From positions 11,328,592 to 11,392,591 of the forward strand of contig BSYO01000019.1 of NCBI GenBank assembly GCA_033239525.1: a DNA stretch of 64,000 nucleotides, read 5' to 3'. The position numbers and the translations under genes were made by a program. Shown piece after piece: positions 25,570 to 37,069 of the stretch; the stretch's first letter is position 1; the number at the start of each line of letters is the position of its first letter. Source of the stretch: Nepenthes gracilis (Eukaryota > Streptophyta > Magnoliopsida > Caryophyllales > Nepenthaceae). The notes below the pieces were generated by a model that was not told the DNA's origin, did no database searches, and saw nothing but the letters and a program-made list of their open reading frames with translations.

Positions 25570-25765
25570 TAAGGATAAATGTCAGTAAATTATAATCACA
25601 TATAAAAATCTGAAATATCTAATTCTCAATAAACATATTCTAAAATATGATTATATACAAAATATTATAATATATATAAGAATAAATTTCAATAAATTAT
25701 AATACATAAAAACAAAAATATCTAAAGATAAACATATTCTAAAATATAATTATATACAAAATGTT
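25570..25765. repeat. About 99-bp direct duplication
   Basis: A block containing AAACATATTCTAAAATAT at 25631 recurs at 25730, and the preceding TAAATTATAAT... text also repeats. Two diverged copies, period about 99 bp, lie in AT-rich spacer. Confidence 0.6.
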
Positions 25766-26990
25766 CAATATAAGTGCAAAAAACAAAGATCCATAAATAA
25801 AAAAATTAGAAACATAAACAGTTTAAAAAATATGTCAAAAACATATAAAAAGTTAATCATCGAAAATCAGTAAATCTCATATCAACTAATCAAATGACAA
25901 ACTTTAAATATCAGACTATAGATATTTCTAACAACCTAAGGTTCAATATGTTAATATTTAAGACTCATAAGTAGATCAACAATATTACTTTATAGACAAA
26001 ATTAAATGACACTTTTTTAATCACTTGTGGATGATAAATATATTCTTTAAATTATGTCAAATATACTAAAATATGTTTAGATATAAACTGTTAATTCTTT
26101 TATAATAGCCCTTATATATTCAAAATTAAAAATTTTATGTCACATATCAAATATCTAAATTTTTTTAAAATCAAAAAAAAAAAAAAACTCTTTGTTCTAT
26201 TTTATAAAATTGTGGTTTTTTCAAAATATTTACATAAAAATAGCACGTAAAATTAAATAGTTAAAGGTTTGATAATTTTATTAATAATTTTTCAAATATA
26301 AATATCAACATTAAAAATATCTAAATGTTATTTAAAAGTTGACATGCATGTAATAAATATTTAAATAGGAAAACAAATGGTGACATATATATCTATATAT
26401 ATGTGTGTGTGTGTTTAAACAGTAATCGAAAGAAAATATATAAGATTTTTATAATAGATCAAATAATAAGTTAAGGTATATTTAATTTAAATTAAATATT
26501 TATTCTATCTAATACGAAATAATATTAAAATTATCTTTATTCACATTCTTTCTCATTTTTTCTCTCTTCTCTCCTCTTCTCTCCAAAAAATGCTCAAAAA
26601 TCAAGTGGAAGGTTTATATATACAATATGGCACATAAGCATTAGCTAAACATATATTATGCACAATGGCTAGGCACATGCACATACACACGAGTATAGTC
26701 GGCGTGAATATGAGTGCGAGCCATTCTATTCAGACTACACATAAGTGCTCCCACACATGTGTAACCCACGTTGCACCTCCATATATGAGTGCCATTATAT
26801 TTGTATCAGATGCGTCACTTTTACCTTAAACATACTCATACACAATTCTAATAGTTATCATATATTAATCTTGATACTTCAAATACTTGATTTTAATTTT
26901 TAAAACATAATTAATATAAATATTTATCCTAAGATGTAATAATTATAACATTACAAAATATAAATTAGGTGATTAGGTGTTACAAATTGT

Positions 26991-27275
26991 AATATAATAA
27001 TTATAATATTAATTATATTATTTTAAGGAAAGAACTTCTAACAACTTTTGATTTTTTTCAGAAAATAAAATTCCTATAAACTTAACATTATATCAATTTT
27101 GTTAAATATAATAATTATAACATTATAAATAGAAATTAAAAAATCATGTGATATAGTCATAATATAATAATTATAATATTAATTATATTATTTCAAAGAA
27201 AGAACTCCTAATTACTTTTGATTTTTCATAGAAAATAGGGTTCCTATAAACTTAGACATCGTATCGAGTTTGTTC
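26991..27275. repeat. 170-bp direct duplication before PPD6
   Basis: AATATAATAATTATAATATT at 26991 recurs at 27161 and both copies continue with AAAGAACT, then ACTTTTGATTTTT, then TTCCTATAAACTTA. The second copy has drifted by substitutions. It ends about 370 bp before the PPD6 start. Confidence 0.75.
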
Positions 27276-27646
27276 TTGCTCCATAGTGGATTTGGGGAGG
27301 CTTTCTCATCTAGCTTTCAAAACATCATGCATAATACATGGAAATGGAAATTATATTTTGGCTCCCTCTTATCCATAACAGTGATAACAACACAACTATT
27401 ATTATCCGATATAACTATTTATATATTAGATGCAAGCCTAATAAACTTTTAATGATTTTTCGATTATTTTATGGGAATTACAATATGCATGAAAGAGATC
27501 AAGGATCCCCCATCAGTGAGTCGGGGAATAATCATCCGATGCTCAACTAGGACAGGACAGTAAAGTTTATCTTGAATGATTCAAAAATCCTGCCTAGATA
27601 AAGCGTTTCCGTCATCCAAATTGCAGAGGCTCTCTCCGTCTCCCAA

Positions 27647-30600
27647 ATGGCGACTGCTTGGCTCACACCATTTTCTGTGACTTCCTCAGCTAAATCAAAT
27701 TCCACTTCACCTCCAATTCTCTTCCATCCGCCATCGAAATTATCGACAACAAACTCATTTCCTCATAAAAGTTACTATAAAAGAAGAGAATTCCTCAAAG
27801 GGCTCTCTCTTATCCCTTTGATATTATTCACTAATAAGCCTCCTCCTTCACAAGCTAAAGAAATCGAAGTGGGTTCTTATCTCCCACCATCACCATCCGA
27901 CCCCTCATTTGTCCTCTTCAAAGCCTCAATTAAAGACACTCCTGCTCTTCGTGCAGGTATTCCATCTTTCTTCGCTCTAGAAAATAGGGGTTTGTTCTGA
28001 GACTGTATCGGCTGTAATTGATTGGAAAACCATGCCGATTGCATTTTTAATATTTACTGGTTAGTTGTGAAATTCCCATTTTACAGTTCTTGCAATGGCT
28101 TCATCTATAGAGGGAAATGGGGTCTGTAGTTTCTTCCGTCTTAAATTTATATTTAGCAATAAAGGTTCCAAAGATACGCTAATCAGAATACGTTAAGCTG
28201 TTTGGTATAGTCTTAGTGCTAATTGTTAGGTTGTGGGTCACTCTTGTGAAGATTCCATGCCATTTAATGTATCATTCGATGGCATGCTCGATGATGCACG
28301 TGTGTTGACTTGATTAGAAGAAAGTTGTTAAATGGCGCGTGATACACGCTAGATTCATGCATGTGGGCCGATTCAAGATTGGAGACGCTCGATGAATACT
28401 CGAGAGGTGCACATGCGCACATTGGCCAAATATGGGTCGCTTGAGGGGTACCTGAGGGGTGCTCGTGTGTCGATTATAGTAAGCTCGCACGCGATGCGCT
28501 CCCGATGGGTGCTCAAATGCCATTCTTGATTTAAAAGCCCTGACGCAATTTTTAAGGTTACATTTGTGACCCTTTTGAGTTTGGGAGTGCCAACACTGAG
28601 AGAAAAAGATGAGAAAAAGAGAGAAAATAGAGAAAAGGAAGATTCACTCATCCGATTGAGTTTTGAATTGAGTTCTATTATCCACCAACCTTGGATATGT
28701 TGTTATTGAAGTTAAGAAAGATATTTTACCGATTGTGTTTTTCTCTTTATTCTATACTTTACTATTTGAGCTCATTTATTACAAGAAGTACCCTTGTCTT
28801 GATTAGGGTTTGTGTAACCGAACATATTACATAGTGGATATTTTGAACGTACAGTCCCGTGGCTTTTTCTCTCATTTGAGAAGAAAGTTTTTTATGTAAA
28901 ATCGTGTATCCTTCATTGCTTGTGATTATTTTTGATTTATTGTGCGTTATCAGTTATTTCTACTCGGTTCAAATAAGGGCTTTGAAATCTAATAAGTGGT
29001 ATCAAAGATACGGTTATTATTGTTGTGTGTTGAAACTTATTTGAACAAATGGAGGCTGAAAACGAAATGATTTGTTTGAATGGCTCAAATTATGATATAT
29101 GGAGGAGTAAGATGAAGGATTTATTGTTTATAAAAATATTGTATCTTCTAGTATTTGTTACTCAAAAGCTGAAGTCAAAGTTCGATGAGGAATGGACTTT
29201 TGAATATCAACGAGTTTGTAGTTACATTCAGCAATTTATTGATAATAATGTATATAATTATATTCGTAATGAAACACATGCGAAGATGTTGTGGGAGAAA
29301 CTTGAGACACTTTATGCCTTAAAGACCGATAACAATAAATTATATCACTTGATAAATTGATGGAAATAAGATACAAAGAAGGTACATTTATAGCAGAACA
29401 CTTGAACGAGTTCTAGGGATGTGTTGACTAATTGAGTGGCATTGATATCAAATTTGATGACAAGTTGCTAAACTTATAATTGTTGACTATCTTACTGGAT
29501 TCGTGGGAGGTGATATGGGTCACCAATACCATTCTAAATGGCATGGTGATCCTAGAGATAGTAAAATGAGTCATACTAAATGAAGAGATTAGACGACGCT
29601 CACAAGGTTCCGCCACCTTATACTCCAAAGGGATAGTCTCTGAAACATGGGGAAGAAATAAGGGGAGTGGCCCAAAATCTAGTGAAAAGAATTGAAGCAA
29701 ATCACGATCGAGATATCAAAACCTCGAATGCTACAAGTGTAAAAAAAGTGACTCATCAAGAAGTATTGCTATAAATGAAAAAGTAAAAATGTTAATGGAA
29801 ATGAAATGAAGGCTGAGAAGACTTAAGATGATGATAGAGCCTCAATTGTTACTAAATCTGATCTTCTATTGATTTCTAAAGAAGATGAAGTAATTAATTT
29901 GCCAGACCATGAAACAAATTGAGTGGTGGATAGTGGCACTTCACTTAATGTCATGTCGAGAGGGGAATTTTTCACGTCTTACACTTCCGATGATTTTGGA
30001 GTGTTGAAGATGGGAAACGAAGGTATGTCTCAGATTATTTGCTATGGTAATATGTGCCTAATCACCAACAATTAAACCAAACTATTGTTGAGGGATGTTT
30101 AATACATCCCGGATATTTGGCTGAATCTCATTTCAGTGGTCAAGCTTGATGTCGAATGGTTCTACAAGACATTATGTGAGGGAACTTGAAAGCTAACTAG
30201 AGGATCCCTAGTTATTTCCGTGGAAAAAAGTTTTCAACTTGTATGTGTTGTAAGTTTCAATTTTAGTCAAAGACGTGCATGTGGCAAAAAGCCAGAAGTC
30301 TTCAGACTTATGATACCGATGTTTAAGCCACATGAGTGAGAATGGGTTGAAATACTTGACAAAGAAGAACTTTCTTTGAGATGTGAAGGAAGCCAAATTG
30401 AAAACCTATTCTCACTATATGGTGAGGAAGTAATAGAGAGTTTCATTCTATGAAAACTCGTCCATGAAGAAGACAAATCTTCTTAAGTTGGTCCACACCA
30501 ACATATGTGGTCCACTTAAAGTGAATACAATTGGAGGAGCATTCTACTTTATTACGTTCATTGATAATTGTTTGAAAAAATTATGGGTATATCTATTGAA

Positions 30601-33600
30601 GTCGAAGGACCAAGTCCTTGGCATTTTCAAACAATTTCATACTCTAGTGGAAAGACAAATGGGAAAGAAGTTGAAGTGCATTCGAGTGATAACGGAAAGG
30701 AATACATTGAAACATTCGATGCATATTATCGGACCCACAATATACAACATCCAAGGACTCCACCGAAGATACCGCAATTGAATGGTGTGGCGGAAAGGAT
30801 GAGTAGAACATTAGCCGAGAAAGTTTGTTGCATGCCTTTGGAGGCAAAGCACCCCGGTGCATTTTGGGGAAGCCTTGAATATTGTGGCTCGTGTGATTAA
30901 CCTATCACCAAGCGGCCTACTAAATGAAGAAGTACCGGAGAAGGTGTGGTTTGAAAAGGAGGTGTCCTATGACTACTTGCGCGTGTTTGGTTGCAAGTCA
31001 TTTGTCCATATCCCAAAGGACAAGAGGTTTAAGCTGGAATCAAAGACGAGACAGGGCATCTTTCTCGATTACGGGGAAGATAAATTAGGCTATCGACTTA
31101 TGACCTGATAGAAAAAAAGTTTGTTTGGTCGAGGGATGTGGTGTTTGTCGAGAAGACTATTAAAGATATCGGCAAAGTAGAAAAAGTCATTTCCAGTAAT
31201 GGCAATGATTGGCTATGCGATATAAATCTTGAATCTTTGACACCGGCGTCGATTTGTGATGAAGATGGTGATCTAGATGATGTTGAAGGGGAAGAAAATC
31301 ATGGGATTCCCATGTTTGATGGAGTGGACTATGCAAATGTAGATGACGCTATCCATCATGATGATTCCGAGACCATGCCAGTGAGACCATGCCACTTCGA
31401 CAATCCACTAGAAATCGAAGGCCCTCCTCTCATTTATCGGCTAATGAGTATGTGTTGCTTACTGATGGTGGAGAACCCGAAAGCTTTGATGAACCTTTAG
31501 AGGATGAGCATATATTGGAGTGAATGGAGGCCATACAAGAAGAAATGAGATTATTACAATAGAACCACACGTTCGAACTGACCAAGTTATTTAAGGGTAA
31601 ATAAGCCTTGAAGAATAGGTGGGTCTTTCATTTGAAGGATCATGAGAATAGCCCATAAACAAGGTACAAAGCGAGGTTGGTTTTGAAAGGGTTCAATCAA
31701 CGAAAGGGTATCGACTTTGAAGAGATTTTTGCTCCTATTGTGAAGATATCTTTAATTATGGTGGTTCATGGATTGGCCACGGTTCTTGATCTAAAACTTA
31801 AGCAATTAGATGTGTGGACGGCCTTTCTTCATGGTATCCTTGAAGAAGAGATCTACATGGAGCAGTCAGAGGGATTATGAGTTGAGGGGAATGAACATTT
31901 AGTATGCCATCTAATGAAAAGCCTCTATGGGCTAAGGCAAGCCCTGTGATAGTGGTACAAAAAGTTTAAGTCTATTATAGTGAGTCAAGGTTACTGAAAT
32001 ACTATTTCGGACCATTATGTTTTTGTTCAAAGGTTTTTAGAAGATGACTTTATTATTCTCCTACTCTATGTGGATAATATACTTATATTGGATGAAATGT
32101 CTCCTAGATCACCGATTTGAAGCTGTAGCTCAGGAAATCATTTACTATGAAAGATTTGGGGCCGACGAAGTAAATTCTTTGTATAGGAATATTTCACAAC
32201 CAAAAAATGAAGAAACTGTGGGTGTTTCAAAAAGCTACGTTGAGGAGATGCTTTAATGTTTTGACATGGAAAAGTTCAAGCCGATAAGCACTCCAATGGC
32301 CAATCATTTCAAGCTGAGCAACAGGCAATGCCTCTTTACAGATGATGAAAAGACAAGTATGAGAAGTGTCCCTTAGTCCTCCAGCATGGGCAATTTGATA
32401 TATGCAATAGTGTGTACGAGACCGGATATTACTTATGTAGTTGGAACGGTTAACCGATTTCTTTCAAATCTCGGGAGGGAGTATTGGTCCGCAATGAAAT
32501 AGATTTTGAGGTATCCCTGAAGAATTTCTAAGATGTGTTTATGTTTCGAAAATGACAAGCTGCTTTTAGTTGGGTATACCAATGTAGACATGGCGCGAGA
32601 TATTGATTCTCGGAAGTCCACATCGGGTTATCTAGTGACGTTTGCGGGATGAGCTATTTCGTGGCAATCTAGATTGCAAAAGTGTGTTACTCTCTCTACT
32701 ATCAAGGTGGAATTCATTGCGATAACGGAGGCATGTAAGGAGATGTTGTGGATGAAGAAGTTGATCTGGGAATTCGGTTTCAAGTAAGAGCGATATGTGC
32801 TACTTTGTGACGATAAAAGCATTATTCACTTTTGTAGAAAATCATCATTTCATTCCCAATCAAAGCATATCAATGTGAGATATTACTGGGTGATGAATGT
32901 TATTGACTCGGAACTGCTAACATTTGATAAGGTTAGGTGCGAGGAAAATTGATCTGACATGATGACCAAAATGGTGCAAAAGAAAAAGTTTAAAATTTGC
33001 CAAACCGTTGCCGAAATGATGATAGCCCCCACAAGGTCGTGAAGGAAAGTTTATTGGGTTATAGGTTACTCCCGTGTGGGTTCCATTCTTATTTGATATA
33101 TCATTTGATGGCACACTTGATGACGCACGTGTATTGACCTGATCGGGAGAAAGTTGTTGAGTGGCATGTAGTAGGCGCTGATTTACGCATGTGCGCTAAT
33201 TTCAAATTGAAGATGCTCGAAGGACATTTGAGAGGCGCGTATGTGCATATTGGCTAGATATGGACCAACTAAGGAGCACCCAAGGGGTGTTTGTGTGCCA
33301 ATTACAGTGGGTTTGCGCGTGATGCACACCCAACTAACACTTGAGCGCTGTTCCTGATATAAAAACTCTGACGCAATTTTTAGGGTTACACTTGCGACTT
33401 TTCTGAGCTTAGAAGTGCTGACATTGAGAGAAAAAGAGGAGAAAAAGAGATAAAAGAGAAAAGAGGAAGATTTACTTATTTAATTGAGTTTCAAATTGAG
33501 TTCTATTATCCACCAACCTTGAATGCTTTCTTGAAGTTAAGAATAACATTTTATTGATTGTATTTTTTCTCTTTTATCATATACTCTTTATTGTTCGAAT

Positions 33601-36600
33601 TCATTTATTATAAGGAGTTGTACCCTTTTATTGATTGGGGTTTGTGTAACTGAACATATCGCAGAGTAGATATTTTGGACATATAATCCTGTGTTTTTTC
33701 CTCTCATTTGAAAAGAAGATTTTCTATGTAAAATCTTGTATTCTTCATCACTTTTAATTATTATTAATTTATTGTGCATTGTCGGTTATTTCCACTCCGT
33801 TCAAACAAGGGGTTTGAAACCCAACACAGTTACATAATTAAGCATTTTGCCAGATTTAGGTTTGCGCTAATAATGAGGAAATGCCTCAAATCCATATAAT
33901 TTCAAATTCATAGTTGCCAAGTGAACGAACAGTATAATTCAGTCACGTTTCAGCAATCTCACCACCTTGGTCATTTACAGCTGTTATGTTAGCAGAAGCC
34001 CCCAATTAATGCTGAGATATGCTTTCAAAAACAACACATCTATGGCTTGTTTCACTCTACGTTATGAAAGCAATCGCTGTTTAGTAGTTTGTTTTTTCTT
34101 GGAAAAAGTAGATTTAACTAACGGAACTGTTTGTTTTAAGTTGATGTTATGTAATGCCAAACATGGGGTTAGTGTTTTTGCAGGGAATGTAGAGCCTTAT
34201 CAGTTCATTCTTCCGCCAACATGGAAGCAGATGCCTGTAGCCAACATTTTATCAGGCAATTACTGCCAACCGAAGTGTGCAGAGCCTTGGGTGGAGGTGA
34301 AGTTTGAAGATGAAAAGCAAGGGAAGGTCCAGGTTGTGGCATCTCCTCTCATCAGACTCACGAATAAACGCAATGCCTCCATTGAAGATATCGGGAGCCC
34401 TGAGAATTTGATCGCTTCTCTTGGCCCTTTTGTCACTGGAAACACCTATGACCCAGATGAATTGCTTGAGACTTCAGTTGAGAAACTTGGTAATCAGACG
34501 GTATAATATCTTGCCCTTTAAAATGCCATTAACATGAAATTTATATGGCATATTTGTGCCTATTTATACATGTTTACCATCTTACCAGAGAAGAAGATGT
34601 TGAAAGTGGTGTGCACTTGACAATAAGATAGTTCAACTCCAAAGAGAGAAGAATCACATGAGGGAGCTGGGATTTAATTGACTGACAAATAGCGCAAATC
34701 TGATTCCATTTCTAAATGCTTGTGTTCTACTTAGCAATACAGGGTTAAAAGGGAAAACATATAAGGCCCTACTTGATTAGGCTGTTGAAAATTTGATGCT
34801 GCTGTTGGCCATTTGTTGTTGAGCTGTTATACGTGTTATTTTCTTTGTTGATGTTAAATATAAATATAGTGTTTTGTTGGAGTGTTAGCTGCTGCTACTA
34901 AATTTTAAAATGACCAATTAGAAAATCTCTTATTTGTTCATTTGTTTCTTATTTTTTCAATTTAAAAGTGCAAAATAAATACTTTGAAAAATATGAAATA
35001 AATGAATTAATATGTTTTCTATGTAGTAAAAGAAATAATAATATTTAATTAGAAATGGTATCTCAATATTATACACACAAATGACACAATTAGACTACAC
35101 CAATTACAAGATCTAAAAAAAAGCGAAAGCATTGCACATATTTTTTCTCCAGAGAAGGAATAACAAGAATACTGTGGAGGTACCTAGTACTTGGCCCTAA
35201 AAAGGGGAGGGGGGAAGATAAAAAAAGGCAAGAAGAAAGAAGAAAAACAAAAGATAAGATGGTTCCTGAGTCATTATACAAACGACAGCACTACAAAAAA
35301 GCTACTTTTGGAAAGCTGTTTTTGATGTTATTATTTTGACAATATTTTTTCCTTGGAACTAGACGAGCTTTTGACTGTTGGAGGAGGCCAACACCCGGGT
35401 CAAACAGGGTCTAATATGTTCAACCTATTATCCTACACTGGTCCACCTTAGTGTCTCAGAATGAGTCACGCACTTGCCATTTGTTGGTTATTGGGGGAAT
35501 CCCAAAGCATTTCCGATTCTGATACTATATGCATGAAGTACTCATTGTCAATAATCGAACATGTAGATTTTCACTTGGTATCCCATTCTCTTGAGTGCCA
35601 CAGACAATTTATGTTCAATGGGTTAGCTGGACACTCCTTGAACTTGCAGATTGTAATTATTTATTACATTCAAATCAGTCTGTCCTCAAAAAGACGAATA
35701 TACTTCTGTTTTTCTTTTTTCTTTTTTTCTTTTTTGGATAAAGTGGAACAGATTTCTGCAAGTGATGCCTACTGCATAGTTGTCTGCCTAGTTGTAGATG
35801 CAGACAGCTGGGAATTTTCATTTGAAATGTTTGCCACTTCTCCGGATCTGCATTTTCTTCCTTCAACCTATAAATTGGAAGTAGGCAAACAGGCTGTCAT
35901 TTGCTTTGTTAATCTAGACGAGAGTAGATGCTACTTGTGACAAAAAAATTGATGCATATGATATACAGCATTAGAATGTTGGGCAATTAAACAATAACAT
36001 GTAAAAGTAAGTGTCATGGATATAAGCATTGCTAGCGTGAATAAATAGAGTCATACATGCTAAAGATAAGTTGAGAAATAATTATATCCAAAAATTCTTT
36101 GAAGTTGTAATATGAAAGATAAGATGAGGGAAGGATATCTAATATGGTTCAGATATTTAAAAAGTGGACCAAATTAAATGCTTGTGAGGAAAGATGAGTT
36201 AGTTATGGTTGATGGAAATAAAGAAAGAATCACTTTAGAAAAACTTAGAAATGAGATGATAAAAGATTTAAAATTACTTTTACGCTTAAGAGGATAATGC
36301 ACTGAATCGAATGAAATTACAAAAACAAAGTCATATAGCAAACCCCACTTAACAGGACTTACGGCTTTATTATTGTTGGATTATAAAACACAACCTCACC
36401 ACTGCCACCACCTTGATGAATTTTCTTCCATTAATCAGCTGGGCTTGGAACAACATGCTCTAAATGTATAAGAATTTTGAATCCTTTTTCATAACACATC
36501 CTTTGAAGAACACAATATGCTGACTGCAGTTATGGGATGCATTTCTGTGTCTTCTTAAGTAAAGATCAAAAATATTTGATAACAATATCAATGTTATTAA

Positions 36601-37069
36601 TAGGATGCTTTAGCAACATCAGCGTTTTCTGATCTTCATTTCATGGGTATTACAGTTTAATTTCCGACATTCTGCAATTGTCATTTCTCATTTGATAAGC
36701 TAACATTCCTTTGAAAAACAAAAAGAAGAAACCATCCAAGAGAGAATTTATGTAATCTAAGCATTTGTTTATTATGAACTTGTGAAAAGTGTTTGAATAA
36801 TGTGTGTTCTTGATTGTTATTATTCTCAATTATTTTCTAGAAACACTGGAAGATCTTGGATTGAAGCTACTACTTTTCCCTTTTCCTGGTTATTACAGTA
36901 TTACAAATATGTGCTCGAGACGCCATTTGCTCTGACGGGAACGCACAACCTCGCCAAAGCTACAGCAAAAGGGAATACAGTCGTTTTATTTGTTGCAAGT
37001 GCGAATGAGAAACAATGGCAGTCTTCCCAGAAAACTCTACAAGCAATACTCGATTCCTTTCAAGTCTAG
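27647..37069 (+). CDS. PPD6: PsbP domain-containing protein 6, chloroplast lumen, 265 aa
   Basis: Exons 27647-27956, 34184-34500 and 36899-37069 join in frame to 265 codons, close to the Arabidopsis PPD6 length. The product is a thylakoid-lumen member of the PsbP-like family. Its exact function is not settled in what I know, but the Arabidopsis protein has been linked to lumenal redox control. Seen: a Ser/Pro-rich transit peptide (about 1-43), a twin-arginine KRREFLKG at 45-52, a hydrophobic stretch 53-61, and a lumenal cleavage site near SQA-K at 70/71. The PsbP domain follows with CQPKC at 131-135, a CxxxC pair typical of this subgroup, then WVEVKFEDEKQGKVQVVASPL, LGPFVTGNTYD and the C-terminal YYKYVLETPFALTGTH. 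No stop or frameshift occurs. Intron 1 (27957-34183) carries a copia element; intron 2 is 2.4 kb. Confidence 0.94.
28224..28994 (+). repeat. 5' LTR of the copia element
   Basis: It starts TGTTAGGTTGTGGG and ends GAAATCTAATA, where the 3' LTR has AAACCCAACA, so the CA terminus has mutated. It aligns end to end with 33052-33826, with many substitutions, mainly transitions. Confidence 0.88.
28997..29012 (+). other. Primer-binding site of the copia element
   Basis: TGGTATCAAAGATA lies two bases after the 5' LTR. Plant copia elements usually carry TGGTATCAGAGC, complementary to the 3' end of initiator tRNA-Met; this copy has decayed from it. Confidence 0.75.
29049..29830 (+). pseudogene. Copia gag, broken
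   Basis: The first 104 codons are open (29049-29360) and read MEAENEMICLNGSNYDIWRS, typical of copia GAG (the N-Y-x-x-W motif), with LWEKLETLYA further on. After a stop, fragments continue in shifted frames. ECYKCKK near 29729 is a remnant of the CCHC zinc knuckle. It is not intact. Confidence 0.8.
29900..32960 (+). pseudogene. Copia pol (PR-INT-RT-RH), broken
   Basis: Order along the strand: a protease remnant VVDSGTS near 29924-29944; an integrase zinc region with HMSENGLKYL near 30330; the integrase core with LVHTNICGPL at 30487, SSDNGKEY near 30685 and LNGVAERM at 30778; RT with GFNQRKGIDFEEIFAPIVK at 31689 and LYVDNIL near 32063 where YVDD is expected (Asp to Asn); then RNase H with an ADxxDSRKSTSGY-like stretch (DMARDIDSRKSTSGYLV) near 32587-32637. 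Stops and frameshifts interrupt every domain, so it cannot transpose on its own. Confidence 0.85.
33052..33826 (+). repeat. 3' LTR of the copia element
   Basis: It starts TATTGGGTTATAGG, where TG has become TA, and ends GAAACCCAACA. A purine-rich GAAGGAAAG lies just before it and may be the polypurine tract. Confidence 0.88.
34501..36898 (+). other. PPD6 intron 2 (2.4 kb)
   Basis: This is a GT-AG intron (GTATAA...TTACAG). It carries a LINE tail at 36106-36378. A 159-codon ORF at 35461-35940 is not recognisable and has low-complexity Phe/Ser runs. Otherwise nothing is seen. Confidence 0.75.
36106..36378 (+). mobile_element. RTE-like LINE 3' tail in PPD6 intron 2
   Basis: The translated fragment LVRKDELVMVDGNKERITLEKLRNEMIKDL resembles the VRKSDLIQ...RPKITL end of plant RTE-type LINEs. 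It is followed by AAACCCCACTTAACAGGACT and CGGCTTTATTATTGTTG, the decayed form of the usual CCCCA...GGCTTTGTTGTTG tail. It is short and 5'-truncated, as LINE copies usually are. Confidence 0.65.

Larger units (their letters stand above)
24060..27646. other. AT-rich spacer, divergent promoters of SEC15A and PPD6
   Basis: SEC15A and PPD6 diverge from this region, so both promoters must lie inside it. Most is very AT-rich. A CT-rich patch near 26547-26583 is followed by GC-richer sequence to 26800, which might be an LTR remnant, though no ends were found. No coding sequence is supported. Confidence 0.5.
28224..33826 (+). mobile_element. Ty1/copia LTR retrotransposon in PPD6 intron 1
   Basis: The element is 5603 bp with LTRs at 28224-28994 and 33052-33826, in the same orientation as PPD6. 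gag and pol order is GAG, PR, INT, RT, RNase H, which is copia order. A primer-binding site TGGTATCAAAGA follows the 5' LTR. The flanks CTAAT and CAGTT are only partly alike, so the target duplication has decayed. The wording of gag, integrase and RT resembles the Tnt1/Tork group. All ORFs are interrupted. Removing it leaves an intron of about 0.6 kb. Confidence 0.92.

Noticed and set aside
35461..35940. 159-codon ORF in PPD6 intron 2
   Set aside because: Not recognisable, contains a Phe/Ser low-complexity run, and lies in an intron.
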